This document shows positions 9,314 through 20,433 of a DNA stretch of 64,000 nucleotides, piece by piece. The notes beneath the pieces are model-generated. The model searched no databases and was not told the DNA's origin. It worked only from the letters and a program-made list of their open reading frames with translations. The position numbers were made by a program, and so were the translations under genes. Source of the stretch: Streptococcus sp. CSL10205-OR2 (GTDB lineage Bacteria; Bacillota; Bacilli; Lactobacillales; Streptococcaceae); NCBI RefSeq assembly GCF_025660655.1, contig NZ_JAOTIN010000002.1:124001-188000 (forward strand). Reading direction: 5' to 3'. Positions within the stretch are counted from its first letter, which is position 1, and every line of letters starts with the position of its first letter.

Positions 9314-10610
9314 ATTTGTTCATTATGATTTCAAAAATACTTCCTCTAGGAGTATTATCTTTGACTACTATCTTTGCTTTTAATACATTAGCTAATTGTT
9401 TTGCTAATGATAGCCCAAGACCAAATCCACCCTTTTGTCTCGTTCTTGCCTTATCGACCCGATAAAACCGATCAAAGATTTTAAATTTGTCATCATCTTT
9501 AATACCAATACCATTATCAAAGACACGAATAATAAGTTGCTTGTCTTTACTCACTACTTCAACAGCAATTTCACCTAATTCTTCCGTGTATTTAATGGCA
9601 TTATCAAATAGAATCGTTAACAGTTGTTTTAATATAGCTTCATCCGACTTAAAGCTCTGTTTCAACCGATTCGTTCCTTTAAATAGACGATTATTTTCTT
9701 CGGCGATAATTTGGTAGTTATAAAAAAGAGTGTCAAAAAATTCTGGCGAAATGTCATTAATGTCAGGTTTAATACCCTCGTCACGTCTAGCTAAATGGAG
9801 TAGATTAGTGGTTAGAATCCGCATATTTCGAACTTCATCTAGACTTGATGCTAGGTTTTCAGTGCTTTCTAAAATAGTCGCATTTGGTTTTCTCAAAAGA
9901 TTTTCTAAACGATTTTGTAAAACTGAAAGTGGTGTTCTCAATTCATGGCTGGCATTTTCAACAAATGATTTTTGTTTTTCATAACTCTCTCTCAGTGGTT
10001 GACTACTCCATTTGGCTAAGTAAAGACTTGTTCCAACTGAAATCAACCAAAAAATAATCATGACTGTCACAATAATTTTGACATAGCGTTGGCTTATTTC
10101 TTCTAATTGAGTAGTATTTATGACTACAGTAGCATAAGCAACTGTAGGATAGTCATAGCTACTAATATTAAGAGTTATCGCTCGGTAAAGTTCTTCATCA
10201 CCAACAATATTAGTTGTTTTTAAAGGGACAATACTTCCCATATCATCCGTTTTTAGATGAATATTGTAGAGATTTGAGAAAATATCAATATCATTTAAAA
10301 TGCGTCCCTGATTATCATAGATTATGATGTCAGTATTTGCAACCATTTGTCGTTCAATAGGATTATCATCATTAATGAAATAATCTTGAGGAATACCACT
10401 TATTGTTTTAGTCATGCTAAGATAAACATAACGATCAATATTGTCTTTAGCAGACTGAAGGCTGGCATCAATCGATGAATAGATACCAAAACGCATCACT
10501 TGAAGGATGATAACCGTCATGACAATGAATATGCCAGTAAAAACAGCAAAAAAATGAATGAAATAACTAAAATTATCCGTTTTAGAGTGGTTTTTTAATT
10601 TAGTCAACAT
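9312..10610 (-). CDS. ciaH: Sensor histidine kinase CiaH
   Basis: Membrane kinase of the CiaRH system, linked in streptococci to competence, cell-wall stress, beta-lactam tolerance and virulence. I start at ATG 10610 ([17 protein letters not shown]), which overlaps the ciaR stop and matches known CiaH N-termini; a start at 10631 lies well inside ciaR. Two membrane segments flank an extracellular sensor of about 140 residues. Visible boxes: H-box [17 protein letters not shown]-box [10 protein letters not shown], and G-boxes VFDNGIGI and [13 protein letters not shown]. Length 432 is normal for the family. Confidence 0.93.
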   Translation of the reverse strand: MLTKLKNHSKTDNFSYFIHFFAVFTGIFIVMTVIILQVMRFGIYSSIDASLQSAKDNIDRYVYLSMTKTISGIPQDYFINDDNPIERQMVANTDIIIYDNQGRILNDIDIFSNLYNIHLKTDDMGSIVPLKTTNIVGDEELYRAITLNISSYDYPTVAYATVVINTTQLEEISQRYVKIIVTVMIIFWLISVGTSLYLAKWSSQPLRESYEKQKSFVENASHELRTPLSVLQNRLENLLRKPNATILESTENLASSLDEVRNMRILTTNLLHLARRDEGIKPDINDISPEFFDTLFYNYQIIAEENNRLFKGTNRLKQSFKSDEAILKQLLTILFDNAIKYTEELGEIAVEVVSKDKQLIIRVFDNGIGIKDDDKFKIFDRFYRVDKARTRQKGGFGLGLSLAKQLANVLKAKIVVKDNTPRGSIFEIIMNK

Positions 10611-11274
10611 TTTTAAGGATATACCCCACATTTCTCAAGGTTTGAAGATTTTTGGCAAACTGGCTCTCTTTTAATTTCTTTCTCACTTTAGAAACATAGA
10701 CTTCAACAACAGAAATAGTTGTATCACTATCAAATCCCCAAATACGATCAAAAATTTGACTCTTTGGAAGGATAACATTTTGATTCTGCAAAAAATAAAC
10801 CAAAATATCAAATTCTTTTCCTAAGAGTTCTACTTTTTTTTCTTGATAATAAACTGTGTTTGTCTTTGTATCCACTCTTAAATCAGCATAGGAGAGTTGT
10901 TTATCACTCATTTTACCAGAGCGTTTTAAGAGTGCTTGGATTCTCATTTTTAATTCTTCCAAATAAAAGGGTTTGGTTAAATAATCATCTGCTCCCAACT
11001 CAAAGCCATGCCCTTTATCATCAATACTCTCTTTTGCTGTCATGATAAGAACAGGTGTGTTAATTCCTTTTTCGCGTAGTTCTTTTAGAACTTGAAAACC
11101 ATTTTTTTCAGGAAGCATGAGATCTAATAAAATGAGATCATAAATGCCACTTTCAGCTTCATAAAGACCTTCATCACCATCAAAGACTTGCATAACATCT
11201 GCAAAATCATCTAAAAAATCAAACACTGAGTTGGATAAGCTTAAATCATCTTCAACTAATAATATTTTAATCAT
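10600..11274 (-). CDS. ciaR: Response regulator CiaR
   Basis: OmpR/PhoB-type DNA-binding regulator paired with CiaH. The receiver domain (residues 1-115) has the acidic pair EDD near 8-10, phosphoacceptor Asp in [14 protein letters not shown] near 48-61, and the lysine of DDYLTKPF near 97-104. The C-terminal winged helix (130-224) ends with [12 protein letters not shown] and LRNVGYIL. In S. pneumoniae CiaR binds TTTAAG direct repeats and drives small RNAs; I found no convincing double site in this window. Confidence 0.95.
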   Translation of the reverse strand: MIKILLVEDDLSLSNSVFDFLDDFADVMQVFDGDEGLYEAESGIYDLILLDLMLPEKNGFQVLKELREKGINTPVLIMTAKESIDDKGHGFELGADDYLTKPFYLEELKMRIQALLKRSGKMSDKQLSYADLRVDTKTNTVYYQEKKVELLGKEFDILVYFLQNQNVILPKSQIFDRIWGFDSDTTISVVEVYVSKVRKKLKESQFAKNLQTLRNVGYILKNVD

Positions 11275-11384
11275 TTCACTACCTCTTTAATTATTATAAC
11301 ATGGCAAGACTAAAATCCCTATCATCCAATAGATAATGAGCAGGGTTTTCTTTTTATTTTATCTCTCTTTTCTTAAGTATAACT

Positions 11385-11416
11385 AAAAAACTTGTTCTTT
11401 TACAGAACAAGTTTTT
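11385..11416 (-). terminator. pepN: Terminator of pepN
   Basis: AAAACTTGTTCT pairs with AGAACAAGTTTT (loop about six bases), with T-run flanks on both sides. It lies just after the pepN stop and isolates pepN from ciaR. Confidence 0.85.
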
Positions 11417-11435
11417 GTTTTTCTATTAATATGTA

Positions 11436-13982
11436 TTAGTTCATAACGCTTTTAATAGCTTCAAGAACAGCTGCTTTTTCTTTTTCAATTAATGAAACGC
11501 GAGCTTCAATTTCATTGATACCCATTGAAATGTTACGACTAATCGCCATATCTGTTAATTGAGGTTCAAAGAATTCTTTATACTCTTTAAGTCTTTCAGG
11601 TGTTTTAAAGTATGCTGCTGGATAAATAACGAATTTATCAAAACTCATATCGCCACCAAGAGTTTTCTTAATCCAATCCCAGTTTTCACGTGACCAAGTC
11701 CAAAAATCTTCTTGTGTCTCACTTTGAGAAAGGAAAGGTGCATACCAACTCATAGCCAAGTCTTGTGGTTTAACAATATCTCTATCTTTAAGCACACCTA
11801 AAACTGTTTTAATGGTTTCTTCATTCTTAGTATGTGATAAAGCACGAGACAATTGTCTTCTAAAGTTAGAGTCATTTGTTTCTGGATAAAGTTTCAAATA
11901 AAGAGATACTAACTCAGGTGTCTCAGCTGACTTCACTTGATTAACTAAAACATTGGCACGAATAGCAGCTGGAATAGCTTCTAAATTATCTTTATACTCA
12001 TCAAAAATACTATTTGCTTTTTGAACAACTGCTTCATCATCAGAATAAATCATTGAAGATAAGGTTAATTCACGAACCATTTCATCTTCATCTGATTCAC
12101 CAGCAATTTTTTCAAAACCAAGACGGTCATAGTTTGATTGATAGATTTTCTTCACTAATTGCTTAAATTGAGCTTCTTCTGGGCTACCAGAGTCAATAAA
12201 ACGTTCAAGACTAGCAATAATTGATGATATTGCTGCAGTAACCAAGTAAGATGTTTCATTCGTTAAACCAGAAATTAACGTTACTAAATCAGCGTAAGAA
12301 ATCTCACCACTTTCAGCAAGTAGTTTACGGTCTTGCAATAATTGCAATTTAGAAATATTATCAAGGTTGTTGATATCAGAAACGAGATTATCTAATAGTT
12401 CTCCCTTGTAATTGATAATGTAGTGTGCTGTGTTTTCAGTATTGAAACGTAAAGGCTCACTATTTTTCTCACGTAATTGGCTATAATTTGGAATTTCCAT
12501 CACACGTTCAGTCAGTGTTTCAGGAATGCCTTCCCAGTTACTATTTAATGGTACTTGCCATAAGCGATCTTTATCTTCGTGACTACCAATAAAGAATTGT
12601 TTTTGAGTCAAGATTAAAGTATCATCTACTACTTCAGCAGTTACAACTGGGTAACCTGGTTGTTCTAACCAAGCATCCATAAAGTTAGCGACATCCTTAC
12701 CAGATGTTTTTGATAAAGCGTTCCATAAGTCACGACCAATGGTGTTGCCATATTGATGTTTTTCAAAGTATGCTGCAAGTCCTGTAGCAAATGCTTTATC
12801 ACCCAACCATCTACGAAGCATGTGCATCAAACGGCTTCCTTTAGCGTAAACGATTGCGGGATCAAACAAAGTATTGATCTCATCAGGGTGATTAACTGCA
12901 ACGTGAACAGATTGAACACCGTCAGTTGCATCGCGTTTAAGAGCGTAAGGAGCTCCACCTGTTTGGAAGTCTTCCATAATGTTCCATGATGGTTCAATGG
13001 TATCAATAGCAACATATTCCATCATGTTGGCAAAACTTTCATTAAGCCATAAATCATCCCACCATTTCATTGTGACAAGGTTACCAAACCATTGATGAGC
13101 CACTTCGTGGGCAATAACTAAGGCTACTTGTTGACGACTTGAGACAGTAGAGTTTTCGTCCACTAATAAGAGAACTTCACGGTAGGTAATAAGTCCCCAG
13201 TTTTCCATAGCACCTGATGAAAAGTCTGGCAGTGCAACATGGTAAGAATGAGGAATTGGGTATTTAACACCAAAATAATCTTCATAGAATTCAATCGTTC
13301 TAACAGCAATATCAAGTGCAAAATCTAATGATTTGTCTGAATGTGCTTTGGTAGAAAAGACACCTACTTTTGTACCATTTTTAGTTTCAGTTTTTTTACC
13401 TTGCAAATCACCTAACGCAAAAGCCAATAAGTATGATGACATTCTTGGTGTTGTGTCAAAAATCCAAACACCTGTTTCTTTTCTAAGGTCAACATTGATT
13501 TCTGGCATATTTGATAAAACAATTTCATCATCAGCTTGATCAAACTTGATAGATAAATCAAAGGTTGCTTTTGCTTCAGGCTCATCAATACTTGGGAAGG
13601 CTTCACGCGCAAAATGACTTTCAAATTGGGTGGAAATCACTTCTTTTTTAACACCATCAACAGTGTAATAAGAAGGATAAATACCTGTCATGTTATCAGT
13701 GATTTTTCCAGAAAATTCAATAACAAGTGTTAAAACGCCAGTTTCAGGTAACTCAACATGAACAGCTTCATTATCATCATCCATTGTAAAAGTAAGGGGT
13801 TTATTGTCTAATAAAACTGACTTAATGGTTAAGTCTTTTTGATGAAATGAAATGTGGTGTTGTAGCGCTTCACCATTAATAGCGACATTCCCTTGGAATT
13901 GTTTTTTCTCTCTATTGATATCAAGAAAAATATTATAATTTTCTGGTACAAATTTTTCTACGTAATGTTCAACAGTTTTCAT
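11436..13982 (-). CDS. pepN: Aminopeptidase N (M1 family, lysyl aminopeptidase)
   Basis: Cytosolic zinc metallo-aminopeptidase that trims peptides from the N-terminus. The 848-residue length fits the lactic-acid-bacterial PepN family. The exopeptidase motif GAMENWG lies near residues 258-264 and the zinc site HEVAHQWFGNLVTMKWWDD near 293-311, followed by the third ligand in NESFAN. An AAGGAGA ribosome site precedes the ATG. Monocistronic by its terminator; there is no signal peptide. Confidence 0.95.
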   Translation of the reverse strand: MKTVEHYVEKFVPENYNIFLDINREKKQFQGNVAINGEALQHHISFHQKDLTIKSVLLDNKPLTFTMDDDNEAVHVELPETGVLTLVIEFSGKITDNMTGIYPSYYTVDGVKKEVISTQFESHFAREAFPSIDEPEAKATFDLSIKFDQADDEIVLSNMPEINVDLRKETGVWIFDTTPRMSSYLLAFALGDLQGKKTETKNGTKVGVFSTKAHSDKSLDFALDIAVRTIEFYEDYFGVKYPIPHSYHVALPDFSSGAMENWGLITYREVLLLVDENSTVSSRQQVALVIAHEVAHQWFGNLVTMKWWDDLWLNESFANMMEYVAIDTIEPSWNIMEDFQTGGAPYALKRDATDGVQSVHVAVNHPDEINTLFDPAIVYAKGSRLMHMLRRWLGDKAFATGLAAYFEKHQYGNTIGRDLWNALSKTSGKDVANFMDAWLEQPGYPVVTAEVVDDTLILTQKQFFIGSHEDKDRLWQVPLNSNWEGIPETLTERVMEIPNYSQLREKNSEPLRFNTENTAHYIINYKGELLDNLVSDINNLDNISKLQLLQDRKLLAESGEISYADLVTLISGLTNETSYLVTAAISSIIASLERFIDSGSPEEAQFKQLVKKIYQSNYDRLGFEKIAGESDEDEMVRELTLSSMIYSDDEAVVQKANSIFDEYKDNLEAIPAAIRANVLVNQVKSAETPELVSLYLKLYPETNDSNFRRQLSRALSHTKNEETIKTVLGVLKDRDIVKPQDLAMSWYAPFLSQSETQEDFWTWSRENWDWIKKTLGGDMSFDKFVIYPAAYFKTPERLKEYKEFFEPQLTDMAISRNISMGINEIEARVSLIEKEKAAVLEAIKSVMN

Positions 13983-14026
13983 AAGTCTCCTTTAACTATA
14001 TAAAAAATTTATCTTTTCATATTATA

Positions 14027-14680
14027 TCATAATTCTATGATTTTGCCCGTTTTTAAATAAACAACCCACTCACAAAGATTTGTGGCATAATCAGCAATTC
14101 TTTCAAGGTCAACTAAGACTTGGAAATATTCTTTTCCAGATAAAAGAGCATCAGGTTGATTTCTGATTTCTTCAAGGGTTAGCGCCCGAATTCTTTTGGT
14201 ATCCTCATCAATTTGATTATCCATTTTTGCCACATCTTTTGCTCGCTTGTCATCTCTTTTAATATAGGTATTAAGTGCTGCTTCAACCATTATTTTAACC
14301 TGACGACCAAGCTCATTGATCTCATTTTCAACATTGTCTAGTCTTAACTGACCTTTTGTTCTAATAGTGGCTCTTGCCATTGAAACAGCGTGATCTCCCA
14401 TGCGTTCAACATCACTACTAGCTTTTAAAACGGTAATCACCATTCTTAAATCCTGAGACACTGGTTGTTGTAGAGCGATAATTTCTAATGATTTTTTTTC
14501 AAGTTTAATCTCGTAATCATTTACCACCTTGTCCTCATCAATCGTTTCTTGAGCAAGTTCTGTGTCATGACTAACAAAAGCACGCACAGTCTTACCGATT
14601 TGAGATAGGACCTCGGTTCCCATAGCGTAAAATTGATTGTGTAATTTTTCTAGTTCTTCTTCAAATTGTGTTCTAAACAT
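14027..14680 (-). CDS. phoU: Phosphate transport system regulator PhoU
   Basis: Peripheral helical protein that couples the Pst transporter to phosphate signalling. At 217 residues it has the usual two PhoU three-helix repeats; VMERMGDHAVSMAR-like (DVERMGDHAVSMA, residues 90-102) and LERIADYATNLCEW (192-205) are the metal-binding E/DxxxD repeats. Last gene of the pst operon, eight bases after pstB. In streptococci PhoU proteins modulate uptake and PnpRS-like signalling. Confidence 0.93.
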   Translation of the reverse strand: MFRTQFEEELEKLHNQFYAMGTEVLSQIGKTVRAFVSHDTELAQETIDEDKVVNDYEIKLEKKSLEIIALQQPVSQDLRMVITVLKASSDVERMGDHAVSMARATIRTKGQLRLDNVENEINELGRQVKIMVEAALNTYIKRDDKRAKDVAKMDNQIDEDTKRIRALTLEEIRNQPDALLSGKEYFQVLVDLERIADYATNLCEWVVYLKTGKIIEL

Positions 14681-14688
14681 ATTTTCTC

Positions 14689-15447
14689 CTATCCAAACTT
14701 ACCAGTGATATAATCTTCAGTTTCTTTTTTTGTAGGTTCCAAAAATATTTTTTTGGTTTGATCGTATTCGATAAGTGTCCCATTTAAAAAGAAAGCTGTT
14801 CTATCAGACATCCTGCTGGCTTGTTGCATGCTATGTGTGACGACAATCAGAGTATATTCTTTTTTCAATTCATACAAGGTTTCTTCAACTTTTCTTGAAG
14901 AGATGGGATCAAGCGCACTAGTTGGTTCATCTAATAAAATAATATTAGGATTGGTTGCCAAAACCCTAGCAATACAGACTCTTTGTTGTTGTCCACCCGA
15001 TAAAGACAGAGCAGAATCATTTAACCGATCCTTAACTTCCTCCCAGATGGAGGCTTCTTTAAGAGATATTTCAACCACTTCGTCAAGTAATTGTTTATCT
15101 TTTATCCCCTTTAATCTTAAACCATAGATGACATTTTCATAGATAGACATAGGAAATGGATTAGGTTGTTGAAAAACCATACCGATATTTTTTCTTAATT
15201 CAACGGTGTCCATTCTTGGACTATATATATTGTGACCCTTGTACATGATAGTTCCAGTAATAGTCACATCTGGAATTAAATCGTTCATTCGATTAAAACA
15301 TCTTAATAAGGTTGATTTGCCAGAACCAGAAGGACCGATAAAAGCTGTTATTTCATTAGCATAGAGATCCATTGTTACATTATTAAGAGATTTCTTTTTA
15401 CCGTAGTAGAGTGATAAATCACTAACGTGTAAAATTTCTTTTGCCAT
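14689..15447 (-). CDS. pstB: Phosphate ABC transporter ATP-binding protein (second copy)
   Basis: One of two PstB ATPases that energise phosphate import. The 252-residue protein has Walker [13 protein letters not shown] near residues 38-49, signature LSGGQQQR near 148-155 and Walker [14 protein letters not shown] near 168-180, with the H-loop VVTHSMQQA. Two pstB copies in one operon are normal for streptococci and other Firmicutes; they may form a heterodimer. Confidence 0.94.
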   Translation of the reverse strand: MAKEILHVSDLSLYYGKKKSLNNVTMDLYANEITAFIGPSGSGKSTLLRCFNRMNDLIPDVTITGTIMYKGHNIYSPRMDTVELRKNIGMVFQQPNPFPMSIYENVIYGLRLKGIKDKQLLDEVVEISLKEASIWEEVKDRLNDSALSLSGGQQQRVCIARVLATNPNIILLDEPTSALDPISSRKVEETLYELKKEYTLIVVTHSMQQASRMSDRTAFFLNGTLIEYDQTKKIFLEPTKKETEDYITGKFG

Positions 15448-15464
15448 TTTTTCTCCCTTCTTTT

Positions 15465-16265
15465 TTAACCAAAACGTCCTGAAATATAATCTGAAGTTGA
15501 TGGAAGGGTAGCATTTTGGAATATCGTTTTTGTTTTATCGTATTCAATTAAGTCACCATTGTAAAAAAAGGCGGTATAATCACTTGCACGAGCGGCTTGT
15601 TGCATATTGTGAGTCACAATAATAATGGTATAATCTTTCTTTAACATCATCATTGTTTCTTCTACTTGAATAGTTGATATGGGATCAAGCGCACTTGCAG
15701 GCTCATCCATTAATAAAATATTTGGTTTAACAGCAACGGCTCTTGCTATACACAATCTTTGTTTTTGACCACCAGATAGAGAAAGTGCTGATTTATGAAG
15801 ATCATCTTTCACTTGGTCCCATAGAGCTGCTTGTTTTAAAGATGTCTCAACAATTTCATCTAAAACTTGTTTGTCTTTGACACCCGTTCGTTCTAAAGCA
15901 AATGTAATGTTCCGATAAATGGATTTGGCAAAAGGATTAGGTCTTTGAAAAACCATTCCAATTTCTTTTCTCATCTCGTAGACATTTATTTCTGGTCGAT
16001 TAACATCAATACCTTCATACCAGATTTCACCGGTTACTTTCGCAGCAGCAATCGTGTCATTCATTCGATTAAGACTTCTTAAGTAAGTTGATTTCCCAGA
16101 TCCTGAGGGACCGATTAAAGCGGTAATTTTATTTTTCTTAAACTGCATGTCAATGCCTTTGATCGCTTCATGTTTTCCGTAAAAAACATGAAGGTCTTTT
16201 GTTTCAAGAGAGATATCATCCTTATCAAACGTGACAATATGTTTTTCATTCCAATTATATTCCAC
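15465..16265 (-). CDS. pstB: Phosphate ABC transporter ATP-binding protein (first copy)
   Basis: PstB paralog of 266 residues with a 15-residue N-terminal extension before the ABC domain. Walker A is [12 protein letters not shown] near residues 52-63, the signature is LSGGQKQR and Walker B is [13 protein letters not shown]. It shares about half its residues with the downstream copy. It lies 12 bases after pstA in the same operon. Confidence 0.94.
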   Translation of the reverse strand: MEYNWNEKHIVTFDKDDISLETKDLHVFYGKHEAIKGIDMQFKKNKITALIGPSGSGKSTYLRSLNRMNDTIAAAKVTGEIWYEGIDVNRPEINVYEMRKEIGMVFQRPNPFAKSIYRNITFALERTGVKDKQVLDEIVETSLKQAALWDQVKDDLHKSALSLSGGQKQRLCIARAVAVKPNILLMDEPASALDPISTIQVEETMMMLKKDYTIIIVTHNMQQAARASDYTAFFYNGDLIEYDKTKTIFQNATLPSTSDYISGRFG

Positions 16266-16277
16266 TGTATCCCTCCT

Positions 16278-17162
16278 TTATTTTGATGTCATTTTTTGAT
16301 GAATTTTACGACCAATATAGCGAGCCGATAAATTAAATAAGAGAATAAAAATTACTAAAACAGCTGCACTACCTGCTGATACTTCAAGTGCATCTGGTAA
16401 GGTTCCTTCACTATTTACCTTCCAAATATGAACCGACAAGGTTTCAGCCTGTCTAAAGATAGAAATTGGACTTGAGACACTTAAAGGATTCCAATTGGAC
16501 CAATCAAGTGCTGGTGCTGATTGTCCAGCTGTATAGATAAGAGCAGCCGCTTCACCAAATATTCTACCGCTAGCTAAAACAATACCAGTAATAATTCCTG
16601 GGAGAGCTTCTGGAACAACAACGTGAATAATTGTTTCCCAGCGAGAAAGTCCTAAGGCTAATCCAGCTTCACGTTGGGTATGGTGAACTGATTTAAGGCT
16701 TTCTTCAACATTTCTTGTCATCATTGGTAAATTAAAAATGGTTAATGCCATAGCACCAGAAATAATCGAGAAACCATAACCAAATTGAACAACAAAGATT
16801 AAAAAACCAAAGAGCCCAACAACAACAGAAGGAAGAGAGCTTAAAATTTCAATAATATTTCTAATAATGGCCGTTAATTGATTGGGTTTTGCATATTCAG
16901 ACAGATAAATACCGGCCCCTAAGGAAATGGGAAAAGAAATTAAAAGAGTGATGACTAAAAGCATGACACTATTGTAGAGCTGGACACCAATTCCCCCACC
17001 ACTTTTATATGAACTAGACTGACCAACAAGAAATTGCCAGCTAATGTGAGGAAGTCCTTGGACTAGAATATAGCCTATTAAACCAATCAGGATAAGAAGA
17101 ACAATTCCTGATATAGCATATAAAATAAAGGTTGCTAATTGATCAATTTTTTTAGCGTGCAT
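16278..17162 (-). CDS. pstA: Phosphate ABC transporter permease PstA
   Basis: Membrane subunit of the high-affinity phosphate importer. The 294-residue protein has six membrane segments; the EAA-like coupling loop REAGLALGLSRWETI is near residues 161-175. The ATG overlaps the end of pstC by 11 bases, with GAGGAAAG as ribosome site. Confidence 0.94.
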   Translation of the reverse strand: MHAKKIDQLATFILYAISGIVLLILIGLIGYILVQGLPHISWQFLVGQSSSYKSGGGIGVQLYNSVMLLVITLLISFPISLGAGIYLSEYAKPNQLTAIIRNIIEILSSLPSVVVGLFGFLIFVVQFGYGFSIISGAMALTIFNLPMMTRNVEESLKSVHHTQREAGLALGLSRWETIIHVVVPEALPGIITGIVLASGRIFGEAAALIYTAGQSAPALDWSNWNPLSVSSPISIFRQAETLSVHIWKVNSEGTLPDALEVSAGSAAVLVIFILLFNLSARYIGRKIHQKMTSK

Positions 17163-18084
17163 AGTTTTTCTTTCCTCTCGGCCGTGTAATGAGCTTCATC
17201 AACATATTAAAAACAAGACTCATTAAAAGTAATATCATGGCAAGGCTCCAAAGAGCATTGTTTTGAACAGTTCCCATAACCGTATTTCCAATTCCCATAG
17301 TTAAAATGGAGGTTAGGGTACTTGCTGGTGTTGTCAAACTGGTTGGCATGATAGCTGCATTACCAACAACCATTTGAATGGCAAGTGCTTCACCAAATGC
17401 TCTTGCCATTCCAAAAACGATTGCCGTTAGAATACCTGGAGTTGCTGCTTTTAAAAGAACTCTTCTTATGGTTTGCCAACGAGTTGCTCCTAAAGCTAAA
17501 CTAGCTTCCTTGTAATGTCTTGGAAGAGACTTTAAGGTGTCTACAGTCATTGATGTCACTGTTGGCAGAATCATGACAAACAAGACAAAGACCCCTGATA
17601 AAATACCAAATCCTGAGCCACCAAAAAAGAAACGTATGGTAGGAACAATGACGGTTAAACCGATAAAACCATAAACCACAGATGGAATCCCAACAAGCAA
17701 TTCTATTGCAGGTTGCATGATTTTAGCCCCTCTTTTAGGAGAAACTTCTGTCATGAATAAAGCGACACCAATCGCAAACGGTGTTGCTAAAATGGCAGAT
17801 AAAATCGTTACGATAAAAGAGCCTAAAATCATCGGTAAAGCCCCTAAAATACGTTGACCATTTTCATCTTTCAATGAAGGACTCCATTCTGTTCCAAACA
17901 AAAAGTTAAAGACATTGACTTTGTCAACAAAGAAAGTGGATAAGCCTTTTTGAGCCACAAAGAGTAATATTAAAGCCACCACAAAAACAATTAATAAAAG
18001 ACAAAGAAATGTGATTGTCTTTCCCATTTTCTCAAGACGAGAATTTTTGGATTTCGATAATAAACGTTTAGAAATATCATTCAT
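17152..18084 (-). CDS. pstC: Phosphate ABC transporter permease PstC
   Basis: Partner of PstA in the phosphate channel. I start at ATG 18084 ([13 protein letters not shown]): GGAG lies seven bases upstream and the ATG overlaps the pstS stop by eight bases (ATGAATGA). An in-frame start at 18108 would sit deeper in pstS without a better site. The 310-residue protein has six membrane segments and the coupling loop [18 protein letters not shown]. Confidence 0.92.
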   Translation of the reverse strand: MNDISKRLLSKSKNSRLEKMGKTITFLCLLLIVFVVALILLFVAQKGLSTFFVDKVNVFNFLFGTEWSPSLKDENGQRILGALPMILGSFIVTILSAILATPFAIGVALFMTEVSPKRGAKIMQPAIELLVGIPSVVYGFIGLTVIVPTIRFFFGGSGFGILSGVFVLFVMILPTVTSMTVDTLKSLPRHYKEASLALGATRWQTIRRVLLKAATPGILTAIVFGMARAFGEALAIQMVVGNAAIMPTSLTTPASTLTSILTMGIGNTVMGTVQNNALWSLAMILLLMSLVFNMLMKLITRPRGKKNYAR

Positions 18085-18952
18085 TTGGTTTCTCCATGAC
18101 TGTACCATCTGCTTTTTTAAGAACTTTCATATCGTTGATAGAAATATAACCAATTTCTTTAACGATACCTTCTTGAACAGCATCACTAAGCATATAGTCT
18201 AGAAATTCTTTGGTGAGACCTGTCGGCTCACCTTTGGTATACATGTGCTCATATGACCAGATTGGCCAGTTATTCACATGAACATTCTCCTCGGTAGGTG
18301 CATAGCCATCAAGACTTAGAGCTTTAACCGTATCATTAACATAGGAAAAAGAAAGATAGGATATGGCACCCGGTGTCTGAGAAACAATACTTCTAACTGT
18401 CCCGTTTGAATCTTGTTCCTGTGATTTCTTTGAAGGTGTTTCTTTCATAATAATATTATCAAAGGATGTCCTTGTTCCAGAACCAGAAGCACGATTGATG
18501 ATGACAATCTCTAAGTCATTTCCTCCGACTTCTTTCCAATTGGTAATCTCTCCTGCAAAAATCTTTCTAAGGTCTTCGACGGATAAATTATCAACAGCTA
18601 CTTCTAAATTAACAACAGGTGTTACACCTACTACTGCTACTTGGTGATCAACTAAAATAGAAGCATCTACACCTTGTTTTTCTTCAGCAAATAAATCACT
18701 GTTTCCGATATCTACTGCTCCTGATTGCACTTGAGATAAGCCTGTTCCAGAACCGCCACCTTGAACATTGATAAACTTACCGATATGCTCTTTGGAAAAC
18801 TCATCTGCAGCTGTTTCAACAAGAGGTTGAAGAGCGGTTGAACCAACAGCTGTTGTTGATTCTCCCTTATCTATCCAACTTGAACAGGAAGTTAAAAATA
18901 GTGTTCCTAGCATTAATAAACTTAATCTAAGAATATGTTTCAATTTTTTCAT
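18077..18952 (-). CDS. pstS: Phosphate-binding lipoprotein PstS
   Basis: Surface lipoprotein that captures phosphate. The 291-residue precursor has a signal peptide ending in the lipobox LTSC (Cys23). The mature domain shows [11 protein letters not shown] (near residues 37-47), [11 protein letters not shown] (65-75) and [12 protein letters not shown] (near 154-165), which form the phosphate site in the family. First gene of the pst operon; the upstream 100 bases are AT-rich and should hold the promoter, but I could not define a Pho-type operator. Confidence 0.94.
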   Translation of the reverse strand: MKKLKHILRLSLLMLGTLFLTSCSSWIDKGESTTAVGSTALQPLVETAADEFSKEHIGKFINVQGGGSGTGLSQVQSGAVDIGNSDLFAEEKQGVDASILVDHQVAVVGVTPVVNLEVAVDNLSVEDLRKIFAGEITNWKEVGGNDLEIVIINRASGSGTRTSFDNIIMKETPSKKSQEQDSNGTVRSIVSQTPGAISYLSFSYVNDTVKALSLDGYAPTEENVHVNNWPIWSYEHMYTKGEPTGLTKEFLDYMLSDAVQEGIVKEIGYISINDMKVLKKADGTVMEKPNE

Positions 18953-19051
18953 GTTTAAACCTTTTTCTTTTATAACAGTACACCAAGAATATTATTTTTA
19001 CATTTTGTCTATGGCATTAATGAGTTATCTATTTATTAATAAGATGATTAT

Positions 19052-20359
19052 TTAAGGAAGTCGTAGTCCTTTTGGATAAAAATTTTTGATGGTTTTTCCA
19101 ACAATTTTGACAAAGCCAAGACCATTTCCACCAACCAATAGTTGATACCAACCTTTTGGATATTCTTTATCTAGGTTAATGGTGTTGCCTGAAAGGTATG
19201 TTTTAAAATCGTTATCATCAATTTCAATGGTATGTATAACATCATCGCTTGTTAAGGCTAAACCTAACGCAAAACTTGGTTCAAAGCGATTTTTCTTAAA
19301 AGTACCAAGATGAAGTCCGTTTCTAGCTATTTTGAGTTTTGATAAATCTGGTAAATCTAGTGGCAAAAAATATAACTCTTGACCAAAGCATTGTAACAAT
19401 CCGTCCAAACGTGTCTTCAAATGTGTTTTTTGAAAGTCATTCCAAAGTTGAAATTGCACTTTTGATAAATTGGACTTACCAGGCTTGACAGAACGCTTTA
19501 TTTTCTCTCTTTTATCAATTAATTTAGCAACAAATTGACCTTCTCCTTTAAAATGATGAGGATACATTCTTGCCGTTTCAGAAAGACCTATCCCTTCTTT
19601 CATGCCATTTATTTTCTCAACAGTTGCTAATTCTAAAAAATCATAGTTTTCTAATAACCAAGAAACGATATCTTCGTTTTCTTCTTTTGACCATGTACAA
19701 GTAGAGTAAATTAATCTTCCTCCGGGTGCTAGCATTTTAAGAGCTTCTTCTAAGATTTCTCTTTGCAAAAAACTACATTCCAATGGGTAATCAACATGCC
19801 AGTAAGAAGTGGCTTCTGGATTTTTTCGAAACATCCCTTCACCAGAACAAGGAGCATCTAAGACAATGAGATCAAAATAATCTTTAAAAACAGTTGCTAA
19901 TTTTTGAGAGCTTTCATTAGTCACTACAGCATTTCTACCACCAAAACGTTCAATATTTTCAACTAAAATTTTACTTCTTTTTGTCGAAATATCATTGCTG
20001 ACTAAAACGCCTGTTTGATTTAGATAAGAAAGCAAGTGCGTACTTTTACCACCTGGTGCAGCAGCTAAATCTAACACTCGTTCACCTTTTTTAGGGGCTG
20101 CTATTTGTCCAACCATTTGTGCCGCGGGTTCTTGAGAATAAACTAGTCCTGTCACATGAGCTATAGAATGCCCCGATACTTTGCCATAGTGACCCCATGG
20201 TGTATCAATAATAGCATCTGGAAAAACAGGTATTTGTTTTTTTAAGGGATTAACTCGAAAACCTGAAATAGCTGGTTGATCAAAGCTATCAAAAAAAGCG
20301 GGTGCTTCTTCTTGTAATAATTGATTGTATTTTTCTACAAAGTCTTTAGGTAAATTCAT
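19052..20359 (-). CDS. rsmF: rRNA (cytosine-C5) methyltransferase, RsmF/NOL1-Nop2-Sun family
   Basis: Methylates cytosine in 16S rRNA. The 435-residue protein has the m5C SAM core: VLDLAAAPGGKSTHLL near residues 105-120, the DAPCSGEGMFRKNP motif near 168-181 with the first catalytic Cys, and STCTWSKEENE near 219-229 with the second. A C-terminal domain (290-435) of PUA-like type follows, as in RsmF. No Shine-Dalgarno is seen; TATAAT ends exactly six bases before the ATG, suggesting a leaderless message. Confidence 0.88.
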   Translation of the reverse strand: MNLPKDFVEKYNQLLQEEAPAFFDSFDQPAISGFRVNPLKKQIPVFPDAIIDTPWGHYGKVSGHSIAHVTGLVYSQEPAAQMVGQIAAPKKGERVLDLAAAPGGKSTHLLSYLNQTGVLVSNDISTKRSKILVENIERFGGRNAVVTNESSQKLATVFKDYFDLIVLDAPCSGEGMFRKNPEATSYWHVDYPLECSFLQREILEEALKMLAPGGRLIYSTCTWSKEENEDIVSWLLENYDFLELATVEKINGMKEGIGLSETARMYPHHFKGEGQFVAKLIDKREKIKRSVKPGKSNLSKVQFQLWNDFQKTHLKTRLDGLLQCFGQELYFLPLDLPDLSKLKIARNGLHLGTFKKNRFEPSFALGLALTSDDVIHTIEIDDNDFKTYLSGNTINLDKEYPKGWYQLLVGGNGLGFVKIVGKTIKNFYPKGLRLP

Positions 20360-20365
20360 ATTTCT

Positions 20366-20371
20366 ATTATA
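20366..20371 (-). promoter_or_regulatory. rsmF: -10 box of rsmF, predicted leaderless start
   Basis: TATAAT on the minus strand with six bases (AGAAAT) between it and the ATG at 20359. With the usual spacing, transcription would start at the A of the ATG. No ribosome site is present. Confidence 0.6.
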
Positions 20372-20411
20372 CTATACTTTATTATCTATCGCATAGAGGA
20401 AAAAATAAAAT

Positions 20412-20433
20412 AAAAACCCAAGAATGGGTTTTT
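20412..20433 (-). terminator. Terminator after the inositol-phosphatase gene
   Basis: AAAAACCCA and TGGGTTTTT form a nine-bp stem with a four-base loop directly after the stop codon, followed on the minus strand by a T-rich tract. It separates this operon from rsmF. Confidence 0.8.

Noticed and set aside
14689..16265. Two pstB genes as a recent duplication
   Set aside because: Paired divergent PstB ATPases are normal in streptococci.
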